From: Bacillota bacterium
Lineage (GTDB): Bacteria > Bacillota > Bacilli > Paenibacillales > Paenibacillaceae
Length of the DNA stretch: 64,000 nucleotides
NCBI GenBank assembly: GCA_023433615.1
Contig: JAEZCJ010000069.1
Coordinates: forward strand, 44,229 to 108,228
Direction: 5' to 3'
This document shows, in pieces, positions 42,594 to 51,108 of the stretch. The translations under genes were made by a program, and so were the position numbers. The first letter of the stretch is position 1. Each line of letters starts with the position of its first letter. Under the pieces are notes generated by a model. It had not been told where the DNA came from. It did not search any database and was given only the letters and a program-made list of their open reading frames with translations.

Positions 42594-44096
42594 ATGAGCA
42601 ATCCACATGTGAAAACAGACGTGATCTTAATTGGTGCCGGAATCATGAGCGCGACATTGGGTTCCCTGTTGAAGGAATTAGTGCCGGATTGGAGCATCAC
42701 CGTGCTGGAACGGCGCGCCACTGCAGGAGAGGAAAGCTCGAACGAATGGAACAATGCGGGAACGGGTCATTCCTCGCTGTGCGAGTTGAACTACACCGTC
42801 GAGAAGCCGGACGGCTCCATCGACATTAGCAAGGCAATCAAAGTGAACGAGGAGTACCAAGTATCCAAGCAGTTTTGGTCGTATCTCGTGAAGAGCAACT
42901 TGATCCGCAATCCGCGGGATTTTGTCGTGCCCGTGCCTCATATGAGCTTCGTCCAAGGCGATCAGGACGTGAATTTCCTGCGCAAGCGTTCCGAAGCGCT
43001 CGCCGGCAACCCGCTGTTCGAGGGGATGGAATTCTCCGACGATCCGGATAAGCTGTTGGAATGGATCCCGCTTATGATGAAGAACCGGAAGCTGGATAAG
43101 CCTGTAGCGGCAACAAGAATCGAGTCGGGGACCGACGTGAACTTCGGCGCGCTGACGCGCATCTTGTTCGGTCATCTGAAGAATCAGAACGTGGACATCA
43201 AGTATAAGCACAATGTCGATGATATCAAGCGCGCTAGCGACGGCTCTTGGGAATTGAAAGTGCGAAATGTGGACAGCGGCGCCTTCGAGCGCCATTCGGC
43301 CCGCTTCGTCTTCATCGGCGGCGGTGGCGGAAGCCTGCATCTGCTGCAGAAGTCCGGCATTCCGGAGGGCAAAGGGATCGGCGGCTTCCCGGTCAGCGGG
43401 CTGTTCATGGTGTGTCAGAAGCCGGAGATCGTGGCGCAGCATCGCGCCAAGGTATACGGCAAGGCCGCGATCGGCGCGCCGCCGATGTCCGTGCCGCATC
43501 TGGACACCCGGGTGATCGACAAGAGGGAATCGCTGTTTTTCGGCCCGTTCGCGGGATTCTCGCCGAAGTTCCTGAAGTTCGGCTCCATGTTCGATCTCCT
43601 CACTTCGGTGAAGCCGCATAACTTGACGACGATGATGGCGGCAGGCGTCAAGAACGTGCCGCTGACCACTTATCTGATCAAGGAAGTCATGCAGTCCAAG
43701 GAGAAGCGCATGGACGCGCTTCGGGAATTCGTTCCGAATGCCAAGAGCGAGGATTGGGACCTATTGATCGCCGGCCAGCGCGTGCAGATCATTAAGGATA
43801 CCGACGCCGGCAAGGGAACGCTGCAATTCGGCACCGAGGTCATAAGTGCAGCAGACGGCTCGATCGCGGCGCTGCTCGGCGCCTCGCCAGGCGCTTCGAC
43901 CGCTGTATCGGTCATGCTCGAGGTCATCCGCAAGTGCTTCCCGCAGCAGATCAAGGCATGGGAGCCGAAGATCAAAGCGATGATTCCGTCGTACGGCGAG
44001 TCGCTGCTCCAGAACCCAGCGCTCATAAGCGAGATTCATCATGAAACAGCGGAGACGCTCGGTCTTACGGGCAAGAAGCAAGCCCATACAGCGTAA
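42594..44096 (+). CDS. mqo: Malate:quinone oxidoreductase
   Basis: A 500-residue FAD enzyme of the Mqo family: DVILIGAGIMSATLGSLLKE is the dinucleotide-binding start, SSNEWNNAGTGHSSLCELNY and FVVPVPHMSFVQGDQDVNFL are highly characteristic, and FPVSGLFMVCQKPEIVAQH and FGPFAGFSPKFLKFGSM follow. The enzyme is a peripheral membrane protein that oxidises malate to oxaloacetate and reduces the quinone pool, linking the TCA cycle to respiration without NAD. It is a single gene with its own -10 box, upstream repeats and a terminator. Confidence 0.95.
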   Translation: MSNPHVKTDVILIGAGIMSATLGSLLKELVPDWSITVLERRATAGEESSNEWNNAGTGHSSLCELNYTVEKPDGSIDISKAIKVNEEYQVSKQFWSYLVKSNLIRNPRDFVVPVPHMSFVQGDQDVNFLRKRSEALAGNPLFEGMEFSDDPDKLLEWIPLMMKNRKLDKPVAATRIESGTDVNFGALTRILFGHLKNQNVDIKYKHNVDDIKRASDGSWELKVRNVDSGAFERHSARFVFIGGGGGSLHLLQKSGIPEGKGIGGFPVSGLFMVCQKPEIVAQHRAKVYGKAAIGAPPMSVPHLDTRVIDKRESLFFGPFAGFSPKFLKFGSMFDLLTSVKPHNLTTMMAAGVKNVPLTTYLIKEVMQSKEKRMDALREFVPNAKSEDWDLLIAGQRVQIIKDTDAGKGTLQFGTEVISAADGSIAALLGASPGASTAVSVMLEVIRKCFPQQIKAWEPKIKAMIPSYGESLLQNPALISEIHHETAETLGLTGKKQAHTA

Positions 44097-44118
44097 GTAG
44101 GCAATCGTAATGAACCAG

Positions 44119-44161
44119 CGGAAGTCAAGGCGATCGACATCGTCCCTTGGCTTCCGTTTTT
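44119..44161 (+). terminator. Rho-independent terminator of mqo
   Basis: CGGAAGTCAAGG (44119-44130) pairs with CCTTGGCTTCCG (44145-44156) with one wobble, followed by TTTTTG. Confidence 0.88.
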
Positions 44162-44233
44162 GCGTATGAGGGAACGCTGAAACAATCCTGCGGCTCCTCG
44201 CGTCTATAACCAGAGAGGGAGGCGAGAAGCAGG

Positions 44234-46015
44234 ATGAAATTCCGTAATTCCATGATCACCTTAGGGATATGTGCAGGCTTGATCGGCGGCATGTCATCGG
44301 CCTACGCGGAGGAGATTACGAAGAAGAAGCCGTTAGACGAAGTATTCGATCAGACGGTCATCGTGCCGTTTCAATATCAAGGCAAGGCATTCGTGAACGG
44401 CCAGAAGATTGACGTATTCGGGGACTACTCGATCGTGCACAGGGATGGGCGCGTATTGGTCCCGATTCGATTAATGGGCTTCCTGGCCACGCAAGTCGAT
44501 TATAAGCAAGGGTCATGGGAGGCTTCGTGGCAGGCGCAGCGGCCGGATGAGGTGCTGCTCACGAATGCCAAGCAGAAGAAGACGATCAAGTTCACGGTGA
44601 ACGACAAGACGATGCTGGTCAACAACGTACCCCATAAGATGGATGTCGCCCCGCAGTCGGTTAACGGCCGGATCGTGCTGCCGCTGCGAAGCGCGGCTGA
44701 AGCGCTCGGCAAGCAGATCGATTGGCTGGACGGTCTGATCCTCATGGGTGAAGAACCGATCCATCTGCAGCATCCCAAGACGAAGGCGATTACGCCTAGC
44801 ATTAAGGCCCAACTGGAAGACAAGCGGCAGCGTGTCGATTACGAGAAGGTTGTAAGTCCCCTTACGAAGCTCGGGAATGCGAGCTACTACGTGAAGCGGA
44901 CATACCACGCCACGGGCGTAACCGAGACGCTGATGAAGCGGGAGGATGGCAAGCAGGAAGCTGCTACATTGAAGCTGCCGAGCGGTGCCGGGCTCTCCGA
45001 TGCGCAACTGGTCGGTCAGGAGCTATTCTATATCGCGACGGTCGACGACCAAGGGACCTTGTATGCGCATGACTTGCAGAAGAATCAATCGCGCCGCATC
45101 GCGGAGATCGGCACCTGGGATCCGACATGGGGATGGCTGGGGGAGGTGCAATACGTCGACGGACAGCTGTATGTCATCTTGCATAGAGGGGACAACACGA
45201 TGGGCGGCGAGTCCTTATATCGGATGGTGAACGGCGAAGCGCAGCGTGTGGCGGATGCCAAAAGCTTCAACAATTACGTTATCGACGGACAGGAGCTGTA
45301 TGCAGCTTATTTTCACCCCATGTTCGACCCCGGGAACAACCTTATCCGGACCGACATGGCGACAGGACAGGAGACGGCGCTCGGTCAGCCGGGTTACGCC
45401 TATGGCATCAATCGTACCATCAGCGAAGAGAGCGTAGGCTACCGCACGGTACATGGGCTGTATATCTCAGGGGGCTATCTCTACACGTTAGGCTATCTCG
45501 AGAGCGATCCGAAGGACGTAAGCGCGGTATACCGGATCGATCTGAAGGATCAATCCCAGGTGAAGCTGACAGGCCACGCAAGCGAGTTCTGGATGGCGGG
45601 CGATCAGATCTACTACATCGATGCCGCAGCAGGGAATCTGAAGGCTGTCGGCGCAGACGGCGGCAACGATCGGACGCTGGTTCAACAACGCGTGATGAAC
45701 GTGCGGCTGCATGACGGAAGCTTGTATTACACCGTGAACGCGGAGGGAGCCGCCTCCGAGGTCGGCGTGCTGTACCAGTATAAGACCGCGACGGGACAGC
45801 AGCTGAAGCGAAGCGATAAGTCCGTTGCCTCTTACTATATCGGGAAGTCCGGATTGTATTACGTGTCGAAGGGCTACGCCGCAGGCTTGTATCGGGCGGA
45901 GCCGGACGGGCGCAATGTGCGGCTGGTCAATGACAACATCGAATGGGCAGTGATCTCCGATGCCGGCGTGACATACACGTTGACCTATGAGGAAGGCATA
46001 TTCGCCGTAAAATGA
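44234..46015 (+). CDS. Secreted protein with copper-amine-oxidase N-terminal-like domain and DUF5050-like beta-propeller
   Basis: A 593-residue protein with signal peptide (1-25, ending AYAEE). Residues about 45-165 are a copper_amine_oxidase_N1 'stalk' domain (VFGDYSIVHRDGRVLVPIR, LMGFLATQVDY, NGRIVLPLRSAAEALGKQIDW), common on Paenibacillus surface proteins and not catalytic. Residues 200-593 contain repeated blades such as LYRMVNGEAQRVAD, IYYIDAAAGNLKAVG and LYYVSKGYAAGLYR, like DUF5050 propellers. Role is probably envelope- or wall-associated binding; no enzyme motif is seen. It precedes an SGNH esterase gene by 66 bases. Confidence 0.82.
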   Translation: MKFRNSMITLGICAGLIGGMSSAYAEEITKKKPLDEVFDQTVIVPFQYQGKAFVNGQKIDVFGDYSIVHRDGRVLVPIRLMGFLATQVDYKQGSWEASWQAQRPDEVLLTNAKQKKTIKFTVNDKTMLVNNVPHKMDVAPQSVNGRIVLPLRSAAEALGKQIDWLDGLILMGEEPIHLQHPKTKAITPSIKAQLEDKRQRVDYEKVVSPLTKLGNASYYVKRTYHATGVTETLMKREDGKQEAATLKLPSGAGLSDAQLVGQELFYIATVDDQGTLYAHDLQKNQSRRIAEIGTWDPTWGWLGEVQYVDGQLYVILHRGDNTMGGESLYRMVNGEAQRVADAKSFNNYVIDGQELYAAYFHPMFDPGNNLIRTDMATGQETALGQPGYAYGINRTISEESVGYRTVHGLYISGGYLYTLGYLESDPKDVSAVYRIDLKDQSQVKLTGHASEFWMAGDQIYYIDAAAGNLKAVGADGGNDRTLVQQRVMNVRLHDGSLYYTVNAEGAASEVGVLYQYKTATGQQLKRSDKSVASYYIGKSGLYYVSKGYAAGLYRAEPDGRNVRLVNDNIEWAVISDAGVTYTLTYEEGIFAVK

Positions 46016-46081
46016 TCGGAGAGGCGCAGCATGCCGCTGAGGCATGCTATAATGCTAGCAAATGGTCTAGGGGGAGTCACG

Positions 46082-47209
46082 ATGAGCAGCACTGACAAGC
46101 TAGCGACATATGCGCTATCCGACATCAAGCACCTGAAGGTCCACGGGCGAACGACCGGGGACCTCTCGCCGCTGGCCTTATTCTGGACAGCCAGCGGGCT
46201 GGAGTGGAATGCCAGAGGATCTGAGCTGTGGGTGGAAGTCGAGGCGGACTATACGGTCTATGAGCCATGGATCACCATCCTGGTGAACCAGGTACCCGTG
46301 AGCAGGCAGATGCTGCCTGCCGGCAAATATTGGATCCCCGTGTTCCGGGGCATGGATAAGGACACGGTCAAGAATATCCGCATCGTCAAGGACGTGCAGG
46401 CGATGAGCGGCGATCCAGGGCATTCCTTGCTGGTTCACGCGGTGAAGTTCGACGGCGAATTCCTGCCGATCGATGACAAGCCGCACCGCTTCGAATTCAT
46501 CGGGGACAGCATCACGTCCGGCGAAGGCGCGATCGGCGCGAAGGCCGAGGCGGATTGGATTCCGATGTGGTTCAGCGCCGTGCACAATTACAGCGCGATG
46601 ACGGCTGCCGCCTTCAATGCTGACTATCGCGTCATCTCGCAGAGCGGCTGGGGCGTGCTCACGAGCTGGGATAACAACCCGCACGCGAGCATACCGCGGT
46701 ACTACGGACAAGTATGCGGATTGCTGAAGGGCGAGAAGAACGAAGCGTTAGGCGCGCTCCGGCCCAATGACTTCGCTGCCTGGCAGCCGGATATCGTCGT
46801 CGTGAATCTGGGGACGAATGACGGAAGTGCCTTCAATACGCCGGAGTGGCGCGATCCTGAGACGGGATCGGTCCATAAGCAGCGGATGGAAGCGGACGGC
46901 TCTTACAATCAAGAAGACTTGCAGACGTTCATGGATGCGGTCGAGCAGTTCCTCATTCAGTTAAGAGGGTACAACGGGCAGGCGCACATCGTGTGGGCAT
47001 ACGGCATGCTCGGATTGCCGATGCTGCCGGCGATCCAGCAGGCGGTGGGAGCGTACAAGGACCGGACAGGCGACAACCGCGTGTCGATCTGCGAGCTGCC
47101 CGCTACGACGGAGGAGTCCGTCGGCGCAAGATCACACCCGGGTGCGCTAGCCCATGAGCGGGCTGCGGAGGCGCTGGCCGCGCATATTCGACGCATACTA
47201 GAAGCATAA
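46082..47209 (+). CDS. SGNH/GDSL-type esterase with CE2-like N-terminal domain
   Basis: A 375-residue protein. The N-terminal 135 residues form a beta-sandwich (FWTASGLEWNARGSELWVE, SRQMLPAGKYWIPVFRG) as in carbohydrate-esterase family 2. The SGNH domain has block I GDSITSGEG (nucleophile Ser), block III VVVNLGTNDGS and block V HPGALAHE with the catalytic His. CE2-type enzymes remove acetyl groups from plant polysaccharides, but no signal peptide is visible, so the substrate may be imported sugar. ATG 46082 has AGGGGGAG upstream; the frame is open to 46031. Confidence 0.85.
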   Translation: MSSTDKLATYALSDIKHLKVHGRTTGDLSPLALFWTASGLEWNARGSELWVEVEADYTVYEPWITILVNQVPVSRQMLPAGKYWIPVFRGMDKDTVKNIRIVKDVQAMSGDPGHSLLVHAVKFDGEFLPIDDKPHRFEFIGDSITSGEGAIGAKAEADWIPMWFSAVHNYSAMTAAAFNADYRVISQSGWGVLTSWDNNPHASIPRYYGQVCGLLKGEKNEALGALRPNDFAAWQPDIVVVNLGTNDGSAFNTPEWRDPETGSVHKQRMEADGSYNQEDLQTFMDAVEQFLIQLRGYNGQAHIVWAYGMLGLPMLPAIQQAVGAYKDRTGDNRVSICELPATTEESVGARSHPGALAHERAAEALAAHIRRILEA

Positions 47210-47234
47210 GCATAAGCTTAAGCTTGAGAGCCTG

Positions 47235-47258
47235 AGGCCATCCGCAATCGGATGGCCT
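47235..47258 (+). terminator. Hairpin after the SGNH esterase gene (weak terminator)
   Basis: AGGCCATCCG-CAAT-CGGATGGCCT is a perfect 10-bp stem 25 bases after the stop; there is no T run, so efficiency is uncertain. The short tandem (CATAAG-CATAAG-CTTAAGCTT) just before it is a local low-complexity stretch. Confidence 0.5.
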
Positions 47259-47355
47259 TACGCATGTCTCGGATACGCCGTGCAAGACCGCAAGAATGAT
47301 CAAAACTCGTATCGCAAGAACATGTACAGTAGTACTACCCACCGGAGGCCAAGCC

Positions 47356-48231
47356 ATGAATCACAGTGAATCGGTAACCCGTGCGATTGCCTATATCGAG
47401 AAGTATCTGTTGGAGGGGCTCACGCTGGACGAGGTGGCGGCCACAGTTGGATATTCGCCGTATCATTTTCACCGCATCTTCCAATCCGTCACGCATAGCT
47501 CCGTCATGGATTACGTTCGCAGACGAAGGCTGACGCATGCCGCCCGCGACTTGCTGCATACCGACCGAAGAATCATCGAGATTGCGATTGCTTACCGATT
47601 CGAGTCGCAAGAGGCGTTCACGCGTGCCTTCCGGAGAATGTTCACCGTCTCGCCGGGACAATTCCGGAAGCAGCAGGCGAAGCACAATGCGCCGATGCGC
47701 ATGCTTGAGCGTCCCGCGCTGAACGAGGCGAGTCTGAGGCACTTGTACAACGGCGTCACCCATGAGCCGAGGATCGTCTCGATGGAGCGGATGAGGTTAA
47801 TCGGCATGAAGCTCCGCGGCTTCGATCCCGGCGAGATCAGCGCGTTGTGGAGCCGTTTCAGGGCGCGGTCAGCGGAGATTCAAGCGCGACGCGATCCGTC
47901 GCCGGTCTATTATGCCGTCATTGCACCTGAAGGCGAACAGTGGGAAATGACGTATACCGCATGCGTTGAAGTGAGCGAGGAGGGGGTGCAGCCGGAGGGA
48001 ATGGTGATTACCGTACTGCCCGCGAGAACGTATGCCGTGTTCTCGCATAGGGGGCAGCTCGACAGATTGCAGGACACGTACCAATACATCTACAGCAGCT
48101 GGCTGCCTCGTTCGGGGCGAGTGCGGCTGGAGGCTCCGGAATTCGCGCGTTATGACCATCGTTATCGAGGACCGTCGAACGAAGAATCGGAATTCAAGAT
48201 TTACATTCCTGTTCGTCCTACGGACAATTAG
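47356..48231 (+). CDS. AraC-family regulator with GyrI-like effector domain
   Basis: A 291-residue protein: AraC helix-turn-helix pair (LDEVAATVGYSPYHFHRIFQ and IIEIAIAYRFESQEAFTRAFR) and C-terminal GyrI-like domain (RLIGMKLRGFDPGEISALW, MTYTACVEVSEEG, YAVFSHRGQLDRLQDTYQYI). It is the third regulator of this type in the window. CCGGAGGCC precedes the ATG at 47356; the frame is open to 47296. An alpha/beta-hydrolase gene follows 33 bases downstream and is a likely target. Confidence 0.88.
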   Translation: MNHSESVTRAIAYIEKYLLEGLTLDEVAATVGYSPYHFHRIFQSVTHSSVMDYVRRRRLTHAARDLLHTDRRIIEIAIAYRFESQEAFTRAFRRMFTVSPGQFRKQQAKHNAPMRMLERPALNEASLRHLYNGVTHEPRIVSMERMRLIGMKLRGFDPGEISALWSRFRARSAEIQARRDPSPVYYAVIAPEGEQWEMTYTACVEVSEEGVQPEGMVITVLPARTYAVFSHRGQLDRLQDTYQYIYSSWLPRSGRVRLEAPEFARYDHRYRGPSNEESEFKIYIPVRPTDN

Positions 48232-48264
48232 GCAGCAGCCAATGAGAGGAGCGGAAATCGCGAC

Positions 48265-49143
48265 ATGAATGCAGGGATCTGCGAAGCGAGCATAACAGAT
48301 GATGCGTTGGAGATGACTTTTCCTATCATTGTCATGTATCCGACCGATACGCCTGAAGGAGCCGACCGGCTCGGACCTTATCCGCTAGAGGCTGCCCGTG
48401 ATGCGCAGCCTTCGCCAGACCGATACCCGCTGGCAATGATCTCGCACGGCAGCGGAGGTTCGCCGCTCGTATACCGCACGCTGGCCCGGCATCTGGCACG
48501 CAGCGGCTTCGTCGTCGGCATGATCGAACACCCATGCAATAACCGGAACGACAACAGCTGGGAAGGGACAATTCGGAATCTCGCCAATAGGCCGAAGCAT
48601 CTTCGCATGGCAATCGATTGGCTGCATAGGAATGAACGGCTCGGACAACACATACAGCCGAATGCCGTATCGATCATCGGGCATTCCTTGGGCGGCTATA
48701 CAGCGCTGGCTGCAGCGGGTGGAGTGCCGACCGCGTTCGCGCACGAGTCGCAGGGCGGCATCGAGCGGCGCATCGAGGTCATGCCTGACCATCGCATCCA
48801 GTCGCTGGTGCTGCTCGCGCCGGCCTCGGTCTGGTATCGCGAAGCGGGTGCACTGCTCGCAGTGGACCTGCCGATCCTGCTGCTGGATGCGGAGAAGGAT
48901 CCGTATACACCGCCGTTCCATGCGCAGATCATTATCGGCGGTGTAGCGGACCCGCTGAAGATCGCATATCGCACGATCGAGAACGCCGGGCACTTCTCCT
49001 TCTTGAGTCCGTTCCCCGAGGCCATGGTGTCGCCGTCCTTCCTCCCTTCGCAGGACCCGCCGGGCTTTGATCGCGTGCGATTCCATGAACGGCTCAATAG
49101 GGATGTGTCGGATTTCCTGCTTCGGCATGGGCGTGATGAGTAA
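48265..49143 (+). CDS. Alpha/beta hydrolase, PAF-acetylhydrolase/dienelactone-hydrolase-like
   Basis: A 292-residue hydrolase. YPLAMISHGSGGSPLVYRTL provides the oxyanion HGSGG motif, SIIGHSLGGYTALAAA the nucleophile Ser, ILLLDAEKDPYTPP the acid and IENAGHFSFLSPFP the His. The layout resembles bacterial PAF-acetylhydrolase-like esterases that act on lipids or aryl esters. No signal peptide is seen. It follows the AraC-GyrI gene and ends in a terminator. Confidence 0.84.
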   Translation: MNAGICEASITDDALEMTFPIIVMYPTDTPEGADRLGPYPLEAARDAQPSPDRYPLAMISHGSGGSPLVYRTLARHLARSGFVVGMIEHPCNNRNDNSWEGTIRNLANRPKHLRMAIDWLHRNERLGQHIQPNAVSIIGHSLGGYTALAAAGGVPTAFAHESQGGIERRIEVMPDHRIQSLVLLAPASVWYREAGALLAVDLPILLLDAEKDPYTPPFHAQIIIGGVADPLKIAYRTIENAGHFSFLSPFPEAMVSPSFLPSQDPPGFDRVRFHERLNRDVSDFLLRHGRDE

Positions 49144-49164
49144 CGCAGACGCAGGTTTATTGGA

Positions 49165-49199
49165 AGCGAGGCAATGACTTCAGCGGCATTGCCTTGCTT
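49165..49199 (+). terminator. Terminator after the alpha/beta-hydrolase gene
   Basis: AAGCGAGGCAATG (49165-49177) pairs with CATTGCCTTGCTT (49187-49199), 13 bp with one G-U, followed by ATTC. It starts 22 bases after the stop. Confidence 0.6.
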
Positions 49200-49202
49200 A
49201 TT

Positions 49203-49415
49203 CATCGTTCAGAAGGACAGGAGAGCGGCCGTGTACGATACGGATGTCAGGATGCAAGCGACGGTTCGGATGTGATTCCAATTCATCCATTCGGCGATGA
49301 AGGTGCTCCAGAACTGATGTCCCTCAGCATGGTCCTGCCGCACGGAAGCAAGCTTATTGTTCAAGGGGACACTGACAGAGTGACCAAAAGTGTAAATACG
49401 GCGGTTGAAAAAGCG
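49203..49415 (+). pseudogene. Possible HPr-like remnant in the gap before the lipid operon
   Basis: An open stretch on the plus strand reads ELMSLSMVLPHGSKLIVQG then DTDRVTKSVNTAVEKALV. This recalls the second half of an HPr domain (...lMsL.vp.G..i.i.aeG.De..A...l..l). There is no upstream phospho-His half, no credible start and no ribosome site, and the frame runs on into the antisense of the 89-residue gene. It may be a decayed fragment or coincidence. Confidence 0.25.
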
Positions 49416-49685
49416 TTAGTAACTCCCCAACACAATGCCGAAGCAGGCGACGTTCAGCAGCACCGTGACGCCCGCGCCGATGAGCAAGCCTTGCAACAGT
49501 CCCTTGTTCTTCCTGCACAGAATCAAGGCAGGGATCAAATACAAGAGCTGCGTGACGCTGATCAGGACAAAGGCAACCGGGTAGATAAAGTTCAACAGAT
49601 GGAGCAGCGCAAGCAGCCCGATGCCCTTCCATACTTGAAGCATATGGCCTTCAGGCCGTGCCGGCTCTTTATTCGGTTCGTCCAA
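49416..49685 (-). CDS. Small membrane protein, third gene of the Lgt-like/radical SAM operon
   Basis: An 89-residue protein: a short charged N-terminus (DEPNKEPARPEG) and two or three hydrophobic helices (GIGLLALLHLLNFIYPVAFVL, QLLYLIPALILCRKNKG, GLLIGAGVTVLLNVACFGIVL). I do not recognise the family. The start is TTG at 49685 with CGGGAGG upstream, lying inside the end of the radical SAM gene (17-base overlap), so translation is coupled. Its constant company with two lipid-type enzymes suggests an accessory role in the membrane, for example holding the soluble radical SAM enzyme near its lipid substrate; this is inference. Confidence 0.78.
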   Translation of the reverse strand: MDEPNKEPARPEGHMLQVWKGIGLLALLHLLNFIYPVAFVLISVTQLLYLIPALILCRKNKGLLQGLLIGAGVTVLLNVACFGIVLGSY

Positions 49686-51108
49686 TCGGCTCGCCTCCCG
49701 TTCTGAGCTTGAATTCGTCCCTCAGTTCTGCCAGCTTGAGTTCTTGATCGCCTCGGTAGAACATGTTATAGGTGTCGAAAGGAATGATGCGCCCGTCCGG
49801 GTGGACGATGTGGACGCAAGACTTCTTCACGGACCGCACATCGAAATTATATGGATCCAAGAACTGCATAATGATCACCCGGAACACATTGTCGTAGCTG
49901 ATCGTGTCGGGAACGGCGAACAGGGGCAGGCAGCACAATAAATTCCGCAGCGAGAGGGCAGAGGATTCGGGCGAATGCGCGGTCGAGAACAGGTCGAATA
50001 TGCGGGACTTCAACGTCTGATCCTGTTCGAACACGATCGTATTGCGGCCGCCCTCCAACAGTACTTGCGGGTCGATCATCCCCGTCAGCGGCACGACCTC
50101 GTCACCGAGCTTGAGCGCATACCCCATCGCCAGGCAGTCCGGGTGGCAAGGGACGGGAATGACATCCTCTGCGCGGAATACGCCGGATTGGTCGATAATC
50201 TGCTGACGAACTTCGCTTAAGGTGAGGCGGTCCTTCGCGGGATCATAGTCCTCCAGGCGGCCGGCAGCCTGTATCGGCTGGAAGGTGACGCCTCGCACGG
50301 CGGGCTGCTTCAACCCATACTGGATAATCTCTCCGACCTCGTGGTCATTGAGCCCCTTCTTCAGCGTGACGACGAGCGTCGTCGAGATGTTGAATTCATT
50401 CAGATGCTCGAGTGCCTTGCGCCTGATGTCCCGCAGATCGGCGCCGCGCAGCTCCATCAGCGTCTCCCGCCGGAAGCTGTCGAACTGCAGGTACAGCTCG
50501 AACCCCGGCATATACCCGGCCAGACGCTTGGCGAATTCGCGGTCCTGCGCGATACGAATGCCGTTCGTATTGACCATAATATGCTTGATCGGCTTCTGCT
50601 TGGCGAGATCGAGAATCTCGAAGAACTGCGGGTGGATCGTCGGCTCGCCGCCGCTGATCTGCACGATATCGGGCTCGCCTTCATTGCGGACGATCGCGTC
50701 GAGCATCGCCTCGATCTGTTCTAGCGAGCGCCATGTCTCCCGTTCGGGCGAGGACTGCGCATAGCAGATCGGGCACTGCAGATTGCAGCGGTCCGTGACC
50801 TCGATCAGCGTCAGGCAGCTGTGTTGCTCATGATCGGGGCACAGTCCGCAATCGTAGGGACAGCCGTACTTGATCGGCGTGTTCCAGTGAAGCGGCATCT
50901 CCGCAGGCTTCAGGAACTCCCTGCATCGCTTATAATAGTCGACGTCGGTGGAAATCAGCACCTTCTCCCTGCCATGATGGCCGCAGTACTTGAGCAGGAA
51001 CACCTGATCGTCCTCGATAATGACCTTCGCTTCCACCTTGCGCAGGCATTGGGAGCAGATGCTGTTCGTCAATTCATAGAAAAGATAAGGCCGGTTGCTA
51101 GTGGGCAT
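49669..51108 (-). CDS. Radical SAM enzyme of the tetraether/membrane-spanning-lipid synthase (Tes/Mss)-like group
   Basis: A 479-residue protein. Residues 1-65 hold a Cys pair CSQC (18,21) with Cys42 in YCGHHG, a rubredoxin- or zinc-ribbon-like start. Then CPYDCGLC (Cys83, 87, 90), Cys98, and the radical SAM motif CNLQCPIC (Cys108, 112, 115) within LIEVTDRCNLQCPICYA. ISGGEPTIH and HIMVNTNGIRIA complete the SAM-binding core. The C-terminal part has PCHPDC, a CC pair in NLLCCLPLF and KSCVHIVHPDGR, fitting auxiliary cluster ligands. The YDCGLCPDHEQHSCL/IEVTDRCNL signature is, as I recall it, that of archaeal tetraether synthase and its bacterial homologues, which join lipid tails by a radical C-C bond. 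It overlaps the Lgt-like gene by 11 bases. Confidence 0.82.
   Translation of the reverse strand: MPTSNRPYLFYELTNSICSQCLRKVEAKVIIEDDQVFLLKYCGHHGREKVLISTDVDYYKRCREFLKPAEMPLHWNTPIKYGCPYDCGLCPDHEQHSCLTLIEVTDRCNLQCPICYAQSSPERETWRSLEQIEAMLDAIVRNEGEPDIVQISGGEPTIHPQFFEILDLAKQKPIKHIMVNTNGIRIAQDREFAKRLAGYMPGFELYLQFDSFRRETLMELRGADLRDIRRKALEHLNEFNISTTLVVTLKKGLNDHEVGEIIQYGLKQPAVRGVTFQPIQAAGRLEDYDPAKDRLTLSEVRQQIIDQSGVFRAEDVIPVPCHPDCLAMGYALKLGDEVVPLTGMIDPQVLLEGGRNTIVFEQDQTLKSRIFDLFSTAHSPESSALSLRNLLCCLPLFAVPDTISYDNVFRVIIMQFLDPYNFDVRSVKKSCVHIVHPDGRIIPFDTYNMFYRGDQELKLAELRDEFKLRTGGEPIGRTE

Noticed and set aside
42678..43619. 313-codon minus-strand frame inside mqo
   Set aside because: Antisense to a highly conserved housekeeping enzyme and without a ribosome site.
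49194..49706. 170-codon plus-strand frame across the gap and the 89-residue gene
   Set aside because: No ribosome site; the second half is antisense to the small membrane protein and the radical SAM gene. Only the short HPr-like stretch was kept as a low-confidence note.
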